This document shows, in pieces, positions 18,010 to 26,240 of a stretch of DNA of 64,000 nucleotides; position 1 is the stretch's first letter; the number at the start of each line of letters is the position of its first letter. The position numbers and the translations under genes are program-made. Source of the stretch: Natrialba sp. SSL1. GTDB taxonomy: Archaea > Halobacteriota > Halobacteria > Halobacteriales > Natrialbaceae. Location: positions 372,001 through 436,000 of the forward strand of contig NZ_MASN01000060.1 in the NCBI RefSeq assembly GCF_001861355.1, in the 5' to 3' direction. The notes under the pieces are model-generated. The model did no database searches and was not told where the DNA came from. It was given only the letters and a program-made list of their open reading frames with translations.

Positions 18010-18025
18010 GTTACCTCGAGGTAAC
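18010..18025. promoter_or_regulatory. Perfect 16-bp palindrome between the signalling and polysaccharide operons
   Basis: GTTACCTCGAGGTAAC is a perfect dyad, and outward CTGG/CCAG arms continue it with a 2-nt bulge. It lies 60 bp before the deacetylase ATG and about 30 bp after a TATA-like GATAAATAG (17974-17982), that is, at the expected transcription start. This position suits a repressor site; HxlR proteins bind such dyads. Confidence 0.6.
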
Positions 18026-18085
18026 CAGCCGAGGCTACATCCAGGTCGCTGACAGTACTGCCTGTCTCGGCTCTCTCCGTCTGGT

Positions 18086-19510
18086 ATGAGTTCACTTCCG
18101 TCCACCTGTCCTGTCTGCCGGTCGCGCACGCTCACTGCAGCGCACATCGACGAACACGACTGCGGCCACGTCGCGCCGGAAGACGACTTTGCGGACGGCT
18201 GTGAGAAGTGCAACCGACAGGTGTCGGCGGACGAGCTCACGCGGCTCCAGACAGTCGGTCGGTGTCTCGAGTGCGATTCGCTGGCAACCGACGATTTCGA
18301 CCTCAATCTGGATGTCGCGCCGCCGCTCCCGACGGTGACGTTTCCGACGCTCCCGTCGCGAGCGGACAACCTGAACTGGCTACCGGCGCGCTACGTCCCC
18401 GAGTCGCGGCTGGCTCGGCAACTGCTGAGTTCGGCGCTCGTCGTGATGGTGCTCCTGGCCGGGATCACGGGGGCGATATCGGTGATGCCGATGCTCGAGA
18501 GCGAGCCGGCGACGGTTGCAGCGGGCGAACCGGAGTGGGAGGAGTACGACTCCATCGTGCTGTTCAGAAACGACGACGTGCAGGCCTGGTACAATCAGGA
18601 CGAACTCCGGGACGTGAATCAGGTGTTCATCGACGAGGAGGTGCCGGTGACGTTGGGAATCATCCCCGATACGAACGGCGAGGCACCGTTGACCGACGAC
18701 CCCGACCTCTGTACGTACCTGCAGTCGCTCGAGACCGACTACCCCGGCCAGTTCGAGATGGCACTGCACGGCTACACCCACGAGCCGGTGACGGAGTTCT
18801 ACGGTGCGAGCGAGTTCGGCGACCTCCCGGCTGACGAGCAACGCGAGCGGCTCGAAGCCGGCGAGGAACTGCTCGATGAGTGTGTTCACTCGCCGTCCTC
18901 GACGTTCATCCCGCCGATGAATACCTACGACGAGACGACGGTGTCGGTTCTCGAGGACGCGAACTACACCACCGTTTCGGGTGGCTCGTGGTTTACTGAT
19001 GCGCATTTCGATGGGAACGAGACTGTCTTCGAAGACGGTGACCTCGTCCACATCCCCGAAACCCAGCCGTTCGAGAACTGGACAGCCTACGAGGAACGGG
19101 TGCTCGAGGCGGAGGAGTCGGCTGATAACAACGAATCCGACGAAATAGTCGTCCCGTTCGAGGACCTCGAAACACTCACCGACTCGTTCGACGAGGCCCA
19201 CGCGGCGAACGACGTCCACGTCGTGATGTTCCACTACCAGTACTTCACGACCGACGAGCGCGTCGAGCAACTCGAGTTACTCGTCCAGCACACGAAAGAC
19301 GAGGACGCGGGCTTTCTGACCATCGAGCAGTTCGCACTCGGACTCGAGACGGGGACGGTCGAGCAGACGGACGACGGCTGGCGCGTCCTCGAGCCCGCTC
19401 ACGTCGCGATTGCGGCGGAGCAAGCCGAGGCGGCCGCTGCGGACCGCGGTACCGAGGACGGAGATGCTGAACAATCGCTTGCCAACATAACACAGAGGGT
19501 GGGCCGATGA
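18086..19510 (+). CDS. Membrane-anchored polysaccharide-deacetylase-like protein (DUF2334/NodB-like) with N-terminal zinc ribbons
   Basis: Probable carbohydrate-modifying enzyme. The 474-aa protein starts with two cysteine pairs (CPVC 8-11 with Cys26; CEKC 39-42 with CLEC 60-63), that is, zinc ribbons. One transmembrane helix follows at about 110-135, then a NodB/DUF2334-like domain: catalytic-Asp motif RNDDVQAW (161-168), metal-binding HGYTHE (228-233), the STFIPPMNTY substrate loop and a late MFHYQYFT. The ribbons should stay cytosolic and the enzyme domain extracellular. It overlaps the GT2 gene by 4 nt, matching the PgaB/IcaB plus PgaC/IcaA pairing. Deacetylase activity is inferred; the exact substrate is unknown. 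Confidence 0.82.
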   Translation: MSSLPSTCPVCRSRTLTAAHIDEHDCGHVAPEDDFADGCEKCNRQVSADELTRLQTVGRCLECDSLATDDFDLNLDVAPPLPTVTFPTLPSRADNLNWLPARYVPESRLARQLLSSALVVMVLLAGITGAISVMPMLESEPATVAAGEPEWEEYDSIVLFRNDDVQAWYNQDELRDVNQVFIDEEVPVTLGIIPDTNGEAPLTDDPDLCTYLQSLETDYPGQFEMALHGYTHEPVTEFYGASEFGDLPADEQRERLEAGEELLDECVHSPSSTFIPPMNTYDETTVSVLEDANYTTVSGGSWFTDAHFDGNETVFEDGDLVHIPETQPFENWTAYEERVLEAEESADNNESDEIVVPFEDLETLTDSFDEAHAANDVHVVMFHYQYFTTDERVEQLELLVQHTKDEDAGFLTIEQFALGLETGTVEQTDDGWRVLEPAHVAIAAEQAEAAAADRGTEDGDAEQSLANITQRVGR

Positions 19511-21156
19511 ACCCCATCGTGATCGCGCCGGTCGCCCTCGGCCGCGACCGCGCACGGTTCGCCGTCCGACGGATCCAGTCGGTCAAGTGGCGCTCGGTCG
19601 CGCTGTTTCTCTCCGCACTGGTGCCGTTCTGGCTCCTGATCGACGTGATGGCCCCACAGACGCTGTACGCCATCGCACTCCTCGTCGTCCTGTTACTGCT
19701 CTATCTCGGCTGGTCGTACTACGTGGTCGAACGCGCCACACGGTTCAGAGCGGTCTTCGGAACGCGCGGGTTGGCAGTCGCCGTCACCTGCTACATCGGA
19801 CTCATCATCTGGCTGGGCTGGCTCAGGCCATCACTGCTTGCGCTCGTCCACCTCGGGGCCGTCGTGTTGATTTTCGTCTACTACTGGTTCATCGCGTTCA
19901 TCGCGTTCTTCCACGACCAGGTCGGCCGCTCGAAGTACGTCCCAAAACCGCCCTACCCACAGCTCACCGTCCTCATTCCGGCTTACAACGAGGAAGGCTA
20001 CGTCGGCCGAACGATCCAGTCACTGCTCGATACTGACTACCCCGCAGACGCACTCGAGATTGTCGCGGTCGACGACGGTAGCACCGACGGCACGTTCGCC
20101 GAGGCGAGCGCCTTCGCCGCCGCGAGCGAGCGGGTCTCGGTCGTCAGCAAGACGAACGGCGGCAAGTACTCCGCGCTAAACTACGGCCTCCTGTTTGCCT
20201 CCGGCGACATCATCGTCACCGTCGACGCCGACAGTATCGTCGACCCAGACGCCCTGAAACACATCGTCGCACCGTTCGCCGCCGACGAGGACATCGGTGC
20301 CGTCGCGAGCAACGTCACCATCTGGAACCGCGACTCGCTCGTCACTCGCTGCCAGCAACTCGAGTACACCATCGGTGTGAACATCTACCGGCGCGCGCTC
20401 GATTACTTCGGCATCGTGATGGTCGTCCCCGGCTGTCTGGGTGCGTACCGCCGCGAGGTGCTCTCGGAGGTGTTCGCCTACGATCCGGATACCCTCACGG
20501 AGGACTTCGACGTGACGATGAAGGTGCTTCGGGCCGGCTACCGCGTCTCTGTGAGTGATGCGCGGGTCTACACCGAAGCGCCGGCGACGTGGCACGACCT
20601 CTACCGTCAGCGCCTGCGCTGGTACCGCGGCAACTACATGACGATTATCAAGCACTGGTCGGTCGTGACGGACTCGTCGTACGGCTACTTGAACCGGATC
20701 GCGCTCCCGTTCCGGCTGGTCGAGATGTTCTTCCTGCCGCTTGCGAGTTTCGTCGTGCTGGCGTACATCGCCTGGCTGATCGCTGCCGGTCACGTGCTCA
20801 CCGTGCTCGCGGTGTTCGTTTTCTTCACGAGCATCGTCTTCCTGATCGCGGCGCTCGGCATCCAGATCGAGGGCGAGGACTGGCGGTTGCTCGTCTACGC
20901 GCCGCTGCTCGTCGTCGGCTACAAGCAGTTTCACGACGCGCTCAACGTCAAGTGTCTGCTCGACGTGCTCACGGCCCCAGAACTCGGCTGGACGCGCGCA
21001 GCCCGTATCGAGCAGGTTGTGGCAAGCCCGGACGCAGGTGCGATCCCAGAGCCGACTGCGAGTGCATCGCCGTCTCCAGCCCCGACTCCTGAGGCAGGAC
21101 CACCGACAGAAACGGAGACAGAGAGCGAGACCGTCGCCGATACGGACTCGAAGTAA
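19507..21156 (+). CDS. Processive family-2 glycosyltransferase (polysaccharide synthase, IcaA/PgaC/HasA type)
   Basis: Membrane synthase of 549 aa that should polymerise a UDP-sugar and extrude the chain. Several transmembrane helices (about 32-48, 52-72, 90-106, 115-135) precede the GT-A domain with DDGS (189-192), DAD (240-242), TEDFD (331-335) and QRLRW (368-372), the D,D,D,Q(Q/R)xRW signature of processive enzymes. More helices follow (about 395-455), then a Pro/Glu/Thr tail. Start codon and stop codon of the preceding deacetylase-like gene overlap (ATGA), so they are translationally coupled. Likely product: an N-acetylhexosamine exopolysaccharide. Confidence 0.9.
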   Translation: MNPIVIAPVALGRDRARFAVRRIQSVKWRSVALFLSALVPFWLLIDVMAPQTLYAIALLVVLLLLYLGWSYYVVERATRFRAVFGTRGLAVAVTCYIGLIIWLGWLRPSLLALVHLGAVVLIFVYYWFIAFIAFFHDQVGRSKYVPKPPYPQLTVLIPAYNEEGYVGRTIQSLLDTDYPADALEIVAVDDGSTDGTFAEASAFAAASERVSVVSKTNGGKYSALNYGLLFASGDIIVTVDADSIVDPDALKHIVAPFAADEDIGAVASNVTIWNRDSLVTRCQQLEYTIGVNIYRRALDYFGIVMVVPGCLGAYRREVLSEVFAYDPDTLTEDFDVTMKVLRAGYRVSVSDARVYTEAPATWHDLYRQRLRWYRGNYMTIIKHWSVVTDSSYGYLNRIALPFRLVEMFFLPLASFVVLAYIAWLIAAGHVLTVLAVFVFFTSIVFLIAALGIQIEGEDWRLLVYAPLLVVGYKQFHDALNVKCLLDVLTAPELGWTRAARIEQVVASPDAGAIPEPTASASPSPAPTPEAGPPTETETESETVADTDSK

Positions 21157-21322
21157 TACTGCCGGACAGAACTATTCGCAGATCGGTCGCGCTACTGCGG
21201 CCGTTCCCTTCGGGGATGGCCGCGACTTCGCGATCGACTGTTCACTGACCGTTTGCCGGACCATGCGGGTCCCGTGCTGTGCAGGCACGATACCCTTCCC
21301 GCCACTCCCACTACGCCCGGCT

Positions 21323-22243
21323 ATGAGCCCCACATTCACGGACGACGATGTCGGGAAGGCCGTCGAGAGCGCGAACGGCGACTCGCTCGGCATCGTGGTC
21401 TCCGTCGAGCCGGAAACCGCGTACGTCGACCCGGATCCGGAAACCACCGACTCGATCAAGGCCGTCCTCGACTGGGGGAGCGAGTCGGAGGGCGCGGTGC
21501 CGGTGACGGACGACGCAGTCGAGCAGGTGACGGAGGACGCGATTCGACTGACTCCCGCTGTTCCAGAGGAGAGCATCACGAGCGACGAGCCTCGAGACGC
21601 CGGCCGAACCGCTGAGCGGCGAGCGGACCGACAGGCGGCGACGGGCGCTGAGCGCGGCAACGACGAGTACACGCCCGGCGAACCGGTTTCGGGCGACACT
21701 ACCGAATCCGAAACCGGTATCGACGGCACCGAGGAGGGCCCCGGCACGACGGCGGGCGACACCTCAGAGCCGATGATCGGCGACGAGCACTACGACGATC
21801 TGGAGGACGAGCCACGCGTGGATCCGGACGAGCAACTGGAAGCGAAACCGGAAGCGGGTGAGACGGAACCAGCAGAGCGAGGCGAGACTGACGCTTCCGA
21901 ACTGTCGGCTGACGAGCCACAACCCGACGAACTAGACGCCGTCGAGGACGAGGCCAGCCGCGGACTCGAGGTCGACCCCACCGAGCTGACGGACCGCGAT
22001 GCAGACGCCGAAATCGACCCCAGCGAAGATCTGGGCCAGCGAACGGATGCGGAAGTCGAACCCGAAATGGACCTCGAAGAGCGCTCGGATGCCGACGTCG
22101 CGCCGGGTCATATGGACGAACGCCGCCGTGACGACGCCGAGGTAGATCCGGAGCGAATCGATTCCGAAGTCGGTGAGGGGGCTGGCGCCGATGATGAGCG
22201 GGCAAGCGAAGAGGAAGATGACGACACGTCGTCTTCACAGTAA
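21323..22243 (+). CDS. Acidic protein with N-terminal PRC-barrel-like domain
   Basis: Cytosolic protein of 306 aa. Residues 1-75 look like a small beta-barrel of the PRC type (DDDVGKAVESANGDSLGIVV, then DDAVEQVTEDAIRLTP). The remaining 230 residues are extremely acidic low-complexity sequence with a loose repeat DAEV-DP-x-(D/E)-(L/I). The ATG at 21323 was chosen because it begins the recognisable domain; the frame is open for 300 nt upstream but runs into the glycosyltransferase gene. PRC barrels in haloarchaea occur in RNA-processing and partitioning proteins; no specific role is evident. Confidence 0.72.
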   Translation: MSPTFTDDDVGKAVESANGDSLGIVVSVEPETAYVDPDPETTDSIKAVLDWGSESEGAVPVTDDAVEQVTEDAIRLTPAVPEESITSDEPRDAGRTAERRADRQAATGAERGNDEYTPGEPVSGDTTESETGIDGTEEGPGTTAGDTSEPMIGDEHYDDLEDEPRVDPDEQLEAKPEAGETEPAERGETDASELSADEPQPDELDAVEDEASRGLEVDPTELTDRDADAEIDPSEDLGQRTDAEVEPEMDLEERSDADVAPGHMDERRRDDAEVDPERIDSEVGEGAGADDERASEEEDDDTSSSQ

Positions 22244-22384
22244 CTCGTAGTAACGCCACAGCGCCGGCACACGTCCTCTGAACGTCTACCACAGAACGCC
22301 CTCCGTCGAACACCGGCAGTCGAACGCCGAAAGTCGCGACACCTATCCGTCTTCACCCGCTAGTACGACCAACTGAATACCCGC

Positions 22385-23206
22385 ATGGCACGAAAGGACC
22401 ACTACTACAACAAAGCAAAGCAGGAAGGCTACCGCAGCCGGGCAGCCTACAAGCTCAAACAGCTCGACCAACTCGAGAACGTCATCTCCGGCGGCGACAC
22501 CGTCGTCGACCTCGGTGCCGCCCCCGGCGGCTGGCTCGAGGTCGCCGCCGAAGCCGTCGGCCCCCAGGGCCAGGTGATCGGCGTCGACCTCCAGCGCATC
22601 CGAGACTTCGACGACCACGACACCATCGAAACCCTTCGCGGGGACATGACCGAAGAACGAACTCGCGAGCGCGTTATCGAGGCTGCAGGCGGCGACGCCG
22701 AGTCAGCAGAGACCGGCACGGCCACCGGAACCGGCGGCCCCGTCGACGTCGTCATCTCCGACATGGCACCCAACATGTCGGGCGAGTACTCCCTCGACCA
22801 GGCCCGCTCGCTCCACCTCGCCCGACAGGCGTTCGAGACTGCACTCGAGTTACTCGACACGGACGGCGACTTCATCGTCAAGGTGTTCGAGGGGCCGGAC
22901 GTTGACGACTTCCGTGCGGATGTCGAGGAGGAGTTCCAGTACGTGCGTGCGACGAGTCCGAAGGCGTCGCGCGATGAGTCCTCGGAGATCTACTTCATCG
23001 GGAAGGGGCGACTCACTGCGCCGGTGAACTCGGGTGATGAACTCGAAGTGGAAATCGTCGACACGGGGACGGAAGGTGACGGAATCGCCTCGGTCGAGGG
23101 CTATCGGCTGTTCGTGCCGGGAACTGCGGAGGGTGATGTTGTGACGGTTCGTGTCGGTGACGTGAAGCCGAACTTCGGGTTCGCAGAGCGGATTGACGAG
23201 GAGTAG
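22385..23206 (+). CDS. rlmE: 23S rRNA (uridine-2'-O)-methyltransferase RlmE with C-terminal TRAM domain
   Basis: FtsJ/RlmE-type enzyme that 2'-O-methylates a uridine in the peptidyl-transferase A-loop. The 273-aa protein has the N-terminal Lys (ARKDHYYNKAK, SRAAYKLKQL), SAM motif DLGAAPGGWLEVA (about 40-52), the catalytic Asp in VISDMAPNMSG and the Lys in FIVKVFEG: the K-D-K-E tetrad. Residues 215-273 form a TRAM RNA-binding domain (EVEIVDTGTEGDGIA..GYRLFVPG), the usual archaeal extension. Downstream sequence (23210-23300) is T-rich on the coding strand, suggesting termination. Confidence 0.94.
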   Translation: MARKDHYYNKAKQEGYRSRAAYKLKQLDQLENVISGGDTVVDLGAAPGGWLEVAAEAVGPQGQVIGVDLQRIRDFDDHDTIETLRGDMTEERTRERVIEAAGGDAESAETGTATGTGGPVDVVISDMAPNMSGEYSLDQARSLHLARQAFETALELLDTDGDFIVKVFEGPDVDDFRADVEEEFQYVRATSPKASRDESSEIYFIGKGRLTAPVNSGDELEVEIVDTGTEGDGIASVEGYRLFVPGTAEGDVVTVRVGDVKPNFGFAERIDEE

Positions 23207-23373
23207 AGTCGGGTTCTGTCTTTCATCTGGTTTCTTCGCGTTTCGGCTCTTGTCTCCCGGTGTTCGCTCCTGTTTTGCCGGTTTGCTGTTTCTGGCCGTT
23301 ATCGTTCTAGTATTGTACTGCCCATTGCCATCTCTGCGTGACCGGCTCGCGACCCGCTGTCTCCCCGCCTCCC

Positions 23374-23553
23374 TTACTCCTCGTCGGTGTCGAGCCGGTC
23401 GTGTCGGTCGTCGATTTCGTCGAGCAGATCGAGCGTTTTCCGGATCGAGGCGCGGATCGCGTCGCTTCGGTTGACGAACTTGCCGTCGTCGCCGACGTGG
23501 CCGTCTAAGTCGTCGAGCAGTTCCTGTGGGATTTCCACGCTGATTTTGGGCAT
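23374..23553 (-). CDS. CopG/ribbon-helix-helix DNA-binding protein
   Basis: Small 59-aa regulator beginning MPKISVEIPQELLDDLD, the beta-strand plus first helix of a ribbon-helix-helix. FVNRSDAIRASIRKTLDLLDEID follows as the turn and second helix, and an acidic tail ends it. It would act as a dimer. The internal ATG is chosen because the fold starts there; the 28 upstream codons are not protein-like. It lies 140 bp downstream of the double-TatC gene on the same strand. Targets unknown. Confidence 0.85.
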   Translation of the reverse strand: MPKISVEIPQELLDDLDGHVGDDGKFVNRSDAIRASIRKTLDLLDEIDDRHDRLDTDEE

Positions 23554-23693
23554 CAGTCTAGCAGCCCGTTTCGTAGCCTCCTCCCTTAAGTCGTGGGACA
23601 GCGGTGCCGTGGTTGGCGAATGTCGGCGTTGCTGCAAGGTGGGGACCAGGAAGTAGCAGTGTTGCTGCGAGAACAGCCGTGTGTGGTGGCGAT

Positions 23694-26063
23694 TTACGTC
23701 GTCGCTTCGGGTTCTGGCTCCGGACCGGTCTCGTCACCGCCGCGGCCGCCACCGCCGAAGAGCCGGCCGCCGCCGGTGAGCAGGTACAACACGCCGAGCC
23801 CCAGCATGTAGGTCAGTGCGATCGGGATCGCGAACAGGAGCATCGTCAGGATCCCTTTCGGGCTGGCGATGGCCGCGATGGCGAAGATACCGACCACGAC
23901 CGGCCGCCAGCGTTTGAGCATCGTCCGGTAGCTGATGATGCCGCCGACGTGGAACAGCGCCATCGTGACGACGATGTTGAACAGGAAGCCGATGCCGATG
24001 GTCGTGAAGATTACCAGCCAGAAGAAGCTGCTGATCCGGTAAGAGACCACCATGCCGTTGGTGATCGCGTCCGAGACGAGGTACGAGATGACCGCGGGTG
24101 CGACCCAGAAGAACCCGAGGTAGGTCCCGAACGCGAAGCCGCCCAGCAGCGAGCCGCCCCAGACGACGAAGACGCGCCGGTCACCGCGGACCAGTCCGCG
24201 CTCTTTCATCGCCGGCCAGCCGTAGTACAGCACCATCGGAAGGATGGCGACGATGGCTGCGAGCACACTCACCTTCACCTCGAAGATCAGCACTTCGACC
24301 GGGTGGAGCGCGATGACGATGTCCATCTCCATGATGAGTTCGTCGAGGGTCATCCCGGCCGGATCGACGTCGTTGCGGACGGCGACCTCGTGGAGGATGT
24401 GCTCTGGAACGCGGTCGAGGAACATCGTAAGGATCCAGCCGAGTCCGCCCTGGTAGAGCCAGAAGAACGTCCCGCCCATGACGACCATGAAGACGGCCAC
24501 GATGCGGAACATCTTCGACGTGAGGCTGTTGAGGATGAACGCGATGTCGTAGGCGTAGCCGCCGATGTCGTCTTCGTCCGTCTCTTCCTCGGTGAACGGA
24601 TCGAGCATGCCGGCGGCCGTACTCGCGAAGAGGCCGCCTTCCTCCTCCTCGTCGGCGTCGGCCTGGCTCAGCCCTTCGCCCTGGATCTCGGTCCCGCCTT
24701 CGCCTTCTTCGGACTCGGCCCCGGCCTCAGCCTCAGCTTGCGCCTGCTGTTCGTGCAGCGTATCGAACCGGTCCAGAATCGCCTGTGCTTTCTCCCGGTT
24801 GTCGTCGTACATCGCCTTCCGAGCCGTCTCCATCGCCCGGTCCTCGTCCATCTTGAGGAACACCGTCGCCGGCACCTCCTCGATGTCTTCGGGCATGAGC
24901 ATCTCGAAGTCGACGTCGTCCGGATCGCTCGCCGATCGAATGTCGCCCTCGCGCGGGTACACCGGTGCCTGCAGTACCTTGATCGTATAGAGGAACAGGA
25001 CGGCTACTCCCAGCCCGAGGGCGACCACGAGCCCCACCGCGACATCTCCAAGCAGGCCGTACTCCACGGCGACCGACTCGAGTCCGAGCGGGCCATCGGG
25101 ACCGGGGTGTGCCCACTCAGGGAGCGACGGGTAGATTGCTTGCTCGAGGTAGTCGAAAGCACCCTGATTGACGGCTGCGGCGATGGCGGCCGCAGCGACG
25201 ACTAATACGCCGACGAACTGGATGACGAGCCGTTTGAGGTGGTCGGTTCCGGTGCCGTCGGTTTCGGCTGCGCCGCGCCGGCGGATGTTCGAGACGACTT
25301 TGGCGAGGCCGAGACTGAAGATGTAGAGTGCGACCATCGGCATCGCCCACATGATGAGTGTGAACGGGTCCGGTGGGGAGAACAGCGCGCCGAAGACGGT
25401 GACGCCGACGATGGCGTGGCGCCACTTGTCCCGGAACGTCTCGTAGGGGACGATTTCGGTGTACGAGAGGACGCCCATAAAGAGCGGCAACTGTGCCGCA
25501 AGGCCGAACGAAAGCGTCAGTAGCGCCATGAACTCGGTGAACTCGGTAATTCCGAAGCTCGGCTTGACGCCGGCGTTGACGGCGTTGCCCGCGAGGAAGT
25601 CGAACGCGTACGGGAAGAAGATCGAGTAGGCGTAGGTGATCCCGATACAGAAGAGGACGACCGACGTGAGGCCGAAACCGGCCATATACTTTCGCGAGAT
25701 GGGGACGACGCTCTTGTAGCCGCGGCGGCGAAGCGCGTCGCGGGAGAGATACAGCAGGGCGGGGATCGCGAGGAGGATCCCGACGAGCATCCCGATTTTC
25801 GCCTGTAAGAGGATCACTTCGAACGGTGTCCGTGTGATGAGGTCCGTCGAACTCGCCACGTACGGCGACATCTCCGCTTTCGCCGTCGCTTCGAGAAAGT
25901 CCCAGATGAAGACGCGCAACGCATAGAAGGAGCCGATAAAGCCGATAACGAAGACGATAAACACCTTCTGCAGATGCGTCTGCGCGCTCGAGAACATCGC
26001 GCCGAGGGTTTCACGCCCACTGTTTATCGCGCGGGCGGTATCCTCATCGACGGCAGAACTCAT
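23694..26063 (-). CDS. tatC: Double-domain TatC (TatCt-type) twin-arginine translocase subunit
   Basis: Membrane component of the twin-arginine translocase that recognises Tat signal peptides. About 789 aa, roughly three times a normal TatC, because two TatC units are fused: the first within about 25-290, the second beginning near 500 after an acidic Glu/Gln/Ala linker. Extra helices make about 14 transmembrane segments. This is the haloarchaeal TatCt arrangement known from Haloferax. The start is the ATG giving MSSAVDEDTARAINS; upstream ATGs would run into the promoter. It is divergent from the single tatC, so both are controlled from one 175-bp gap. The many Tat-type signals in this window fit. 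Confidence 0.92.
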   Translation of the reverse strand: MSSAVDEDTARAINSGRETLGAMFSSAQTHLQKVFIVFVIGFIGSFYALRVFIWDFLEATAKAEMSPYVASSTDLITRTPFEVILLQAKIGMLVGILLAIPALLYLSRDALRRRGYKSVVPISRKYMAGFGLTSVVLFCIGITYAYSIFFPYAFDFLAGNAVNAGVKPSFGITEFTEFMALLTLSFGLAAQLPLFMGVLSYTEIVPYETFRDKWRHAIVGVTVFGALFSPPDPFTLIMWAMPMVALYIFSLGLAKVVSNIRRRGAAETDGTGTDHLKRLVIQFVGVLVVAAAAIAAAVNQGAFDYLEQAIYPSLPEWAHPGPDGPLGLESVAVEYGLLGDVAVGLVVALGLGVAVLFLYTIKVLQAPVYPREGDIRSASDPDDVDFEMLMPEDIEEVPATVFLKMDEDRAMETARKAMYDDNREKAQAILDRFDTLHEQQAQAEAEAGAESEEGEGGTEIQGEGLSQADADEEEEGGLFASTAAGMLDPFTEEETDEDDIGGYAYDIAFILNSLTSKMFRIVAVFMVVMGGTFFWLYQGGLGWILTMFLDRVPEHILHEVAVRNDVDPAGMTLDELIMEMDIVIALHPVEVLIFEVKVSVLAAIVAILPMVLYYGWPAMKERGLVRGDRRVFVVWGGSLLGGFAFGTYLGFFWVAPAVISYLVSDAITNGMVVSYRISSFFWLVIFTTIGIGFLFNIVVTMALFHVGGIISYRTMLKRWRPVVVGIFAIAAIASPKGILTMLLFAIPIALTYMLGLGVLYLLTGGGRLFGGGGRGGDETGPEPEPEATT

Positions 26064-26222
26064 TTCGTGTGCTGGGGTAACTGACATCCAGTTATCAACC
26101 TTTCGAGTCAGGGACCCCTTGATCACGGAAGTGTCCGTGAGACGGCCCGAATTTCCGACCGGTCACACGGCTTGTCACTCTCTCCCGGTGCTCGTAAGAA
26201 AAAGGCCTATAACTGGCGGCCT

Positions 26223-26240
26223 ATCTATATCCCGATAGAT
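26223..26240. promoter_or_regulatory. Inverted repeat covering the start codon of the single tatC gene
   Basis: ATCTAT (26223-26228) and ATAGAT (26235-26240) are exact inverted repeats with a 6-nt spacer; the second arm includes the first two bases of the ATG at 26239. A TATA-like CCTATAAC (26205-26212) sits about 30 bp before the ATG. The repeat could be an operator or a weak hairpin masking the start. Confidence 0.4.

Noticed and set aside
23604-25205. 533-codon open frame on the plus strand with many Asp/Glu/Arg
   Set aside because: It is antisense to the double tatC; the minus frame has clear TatC helices.
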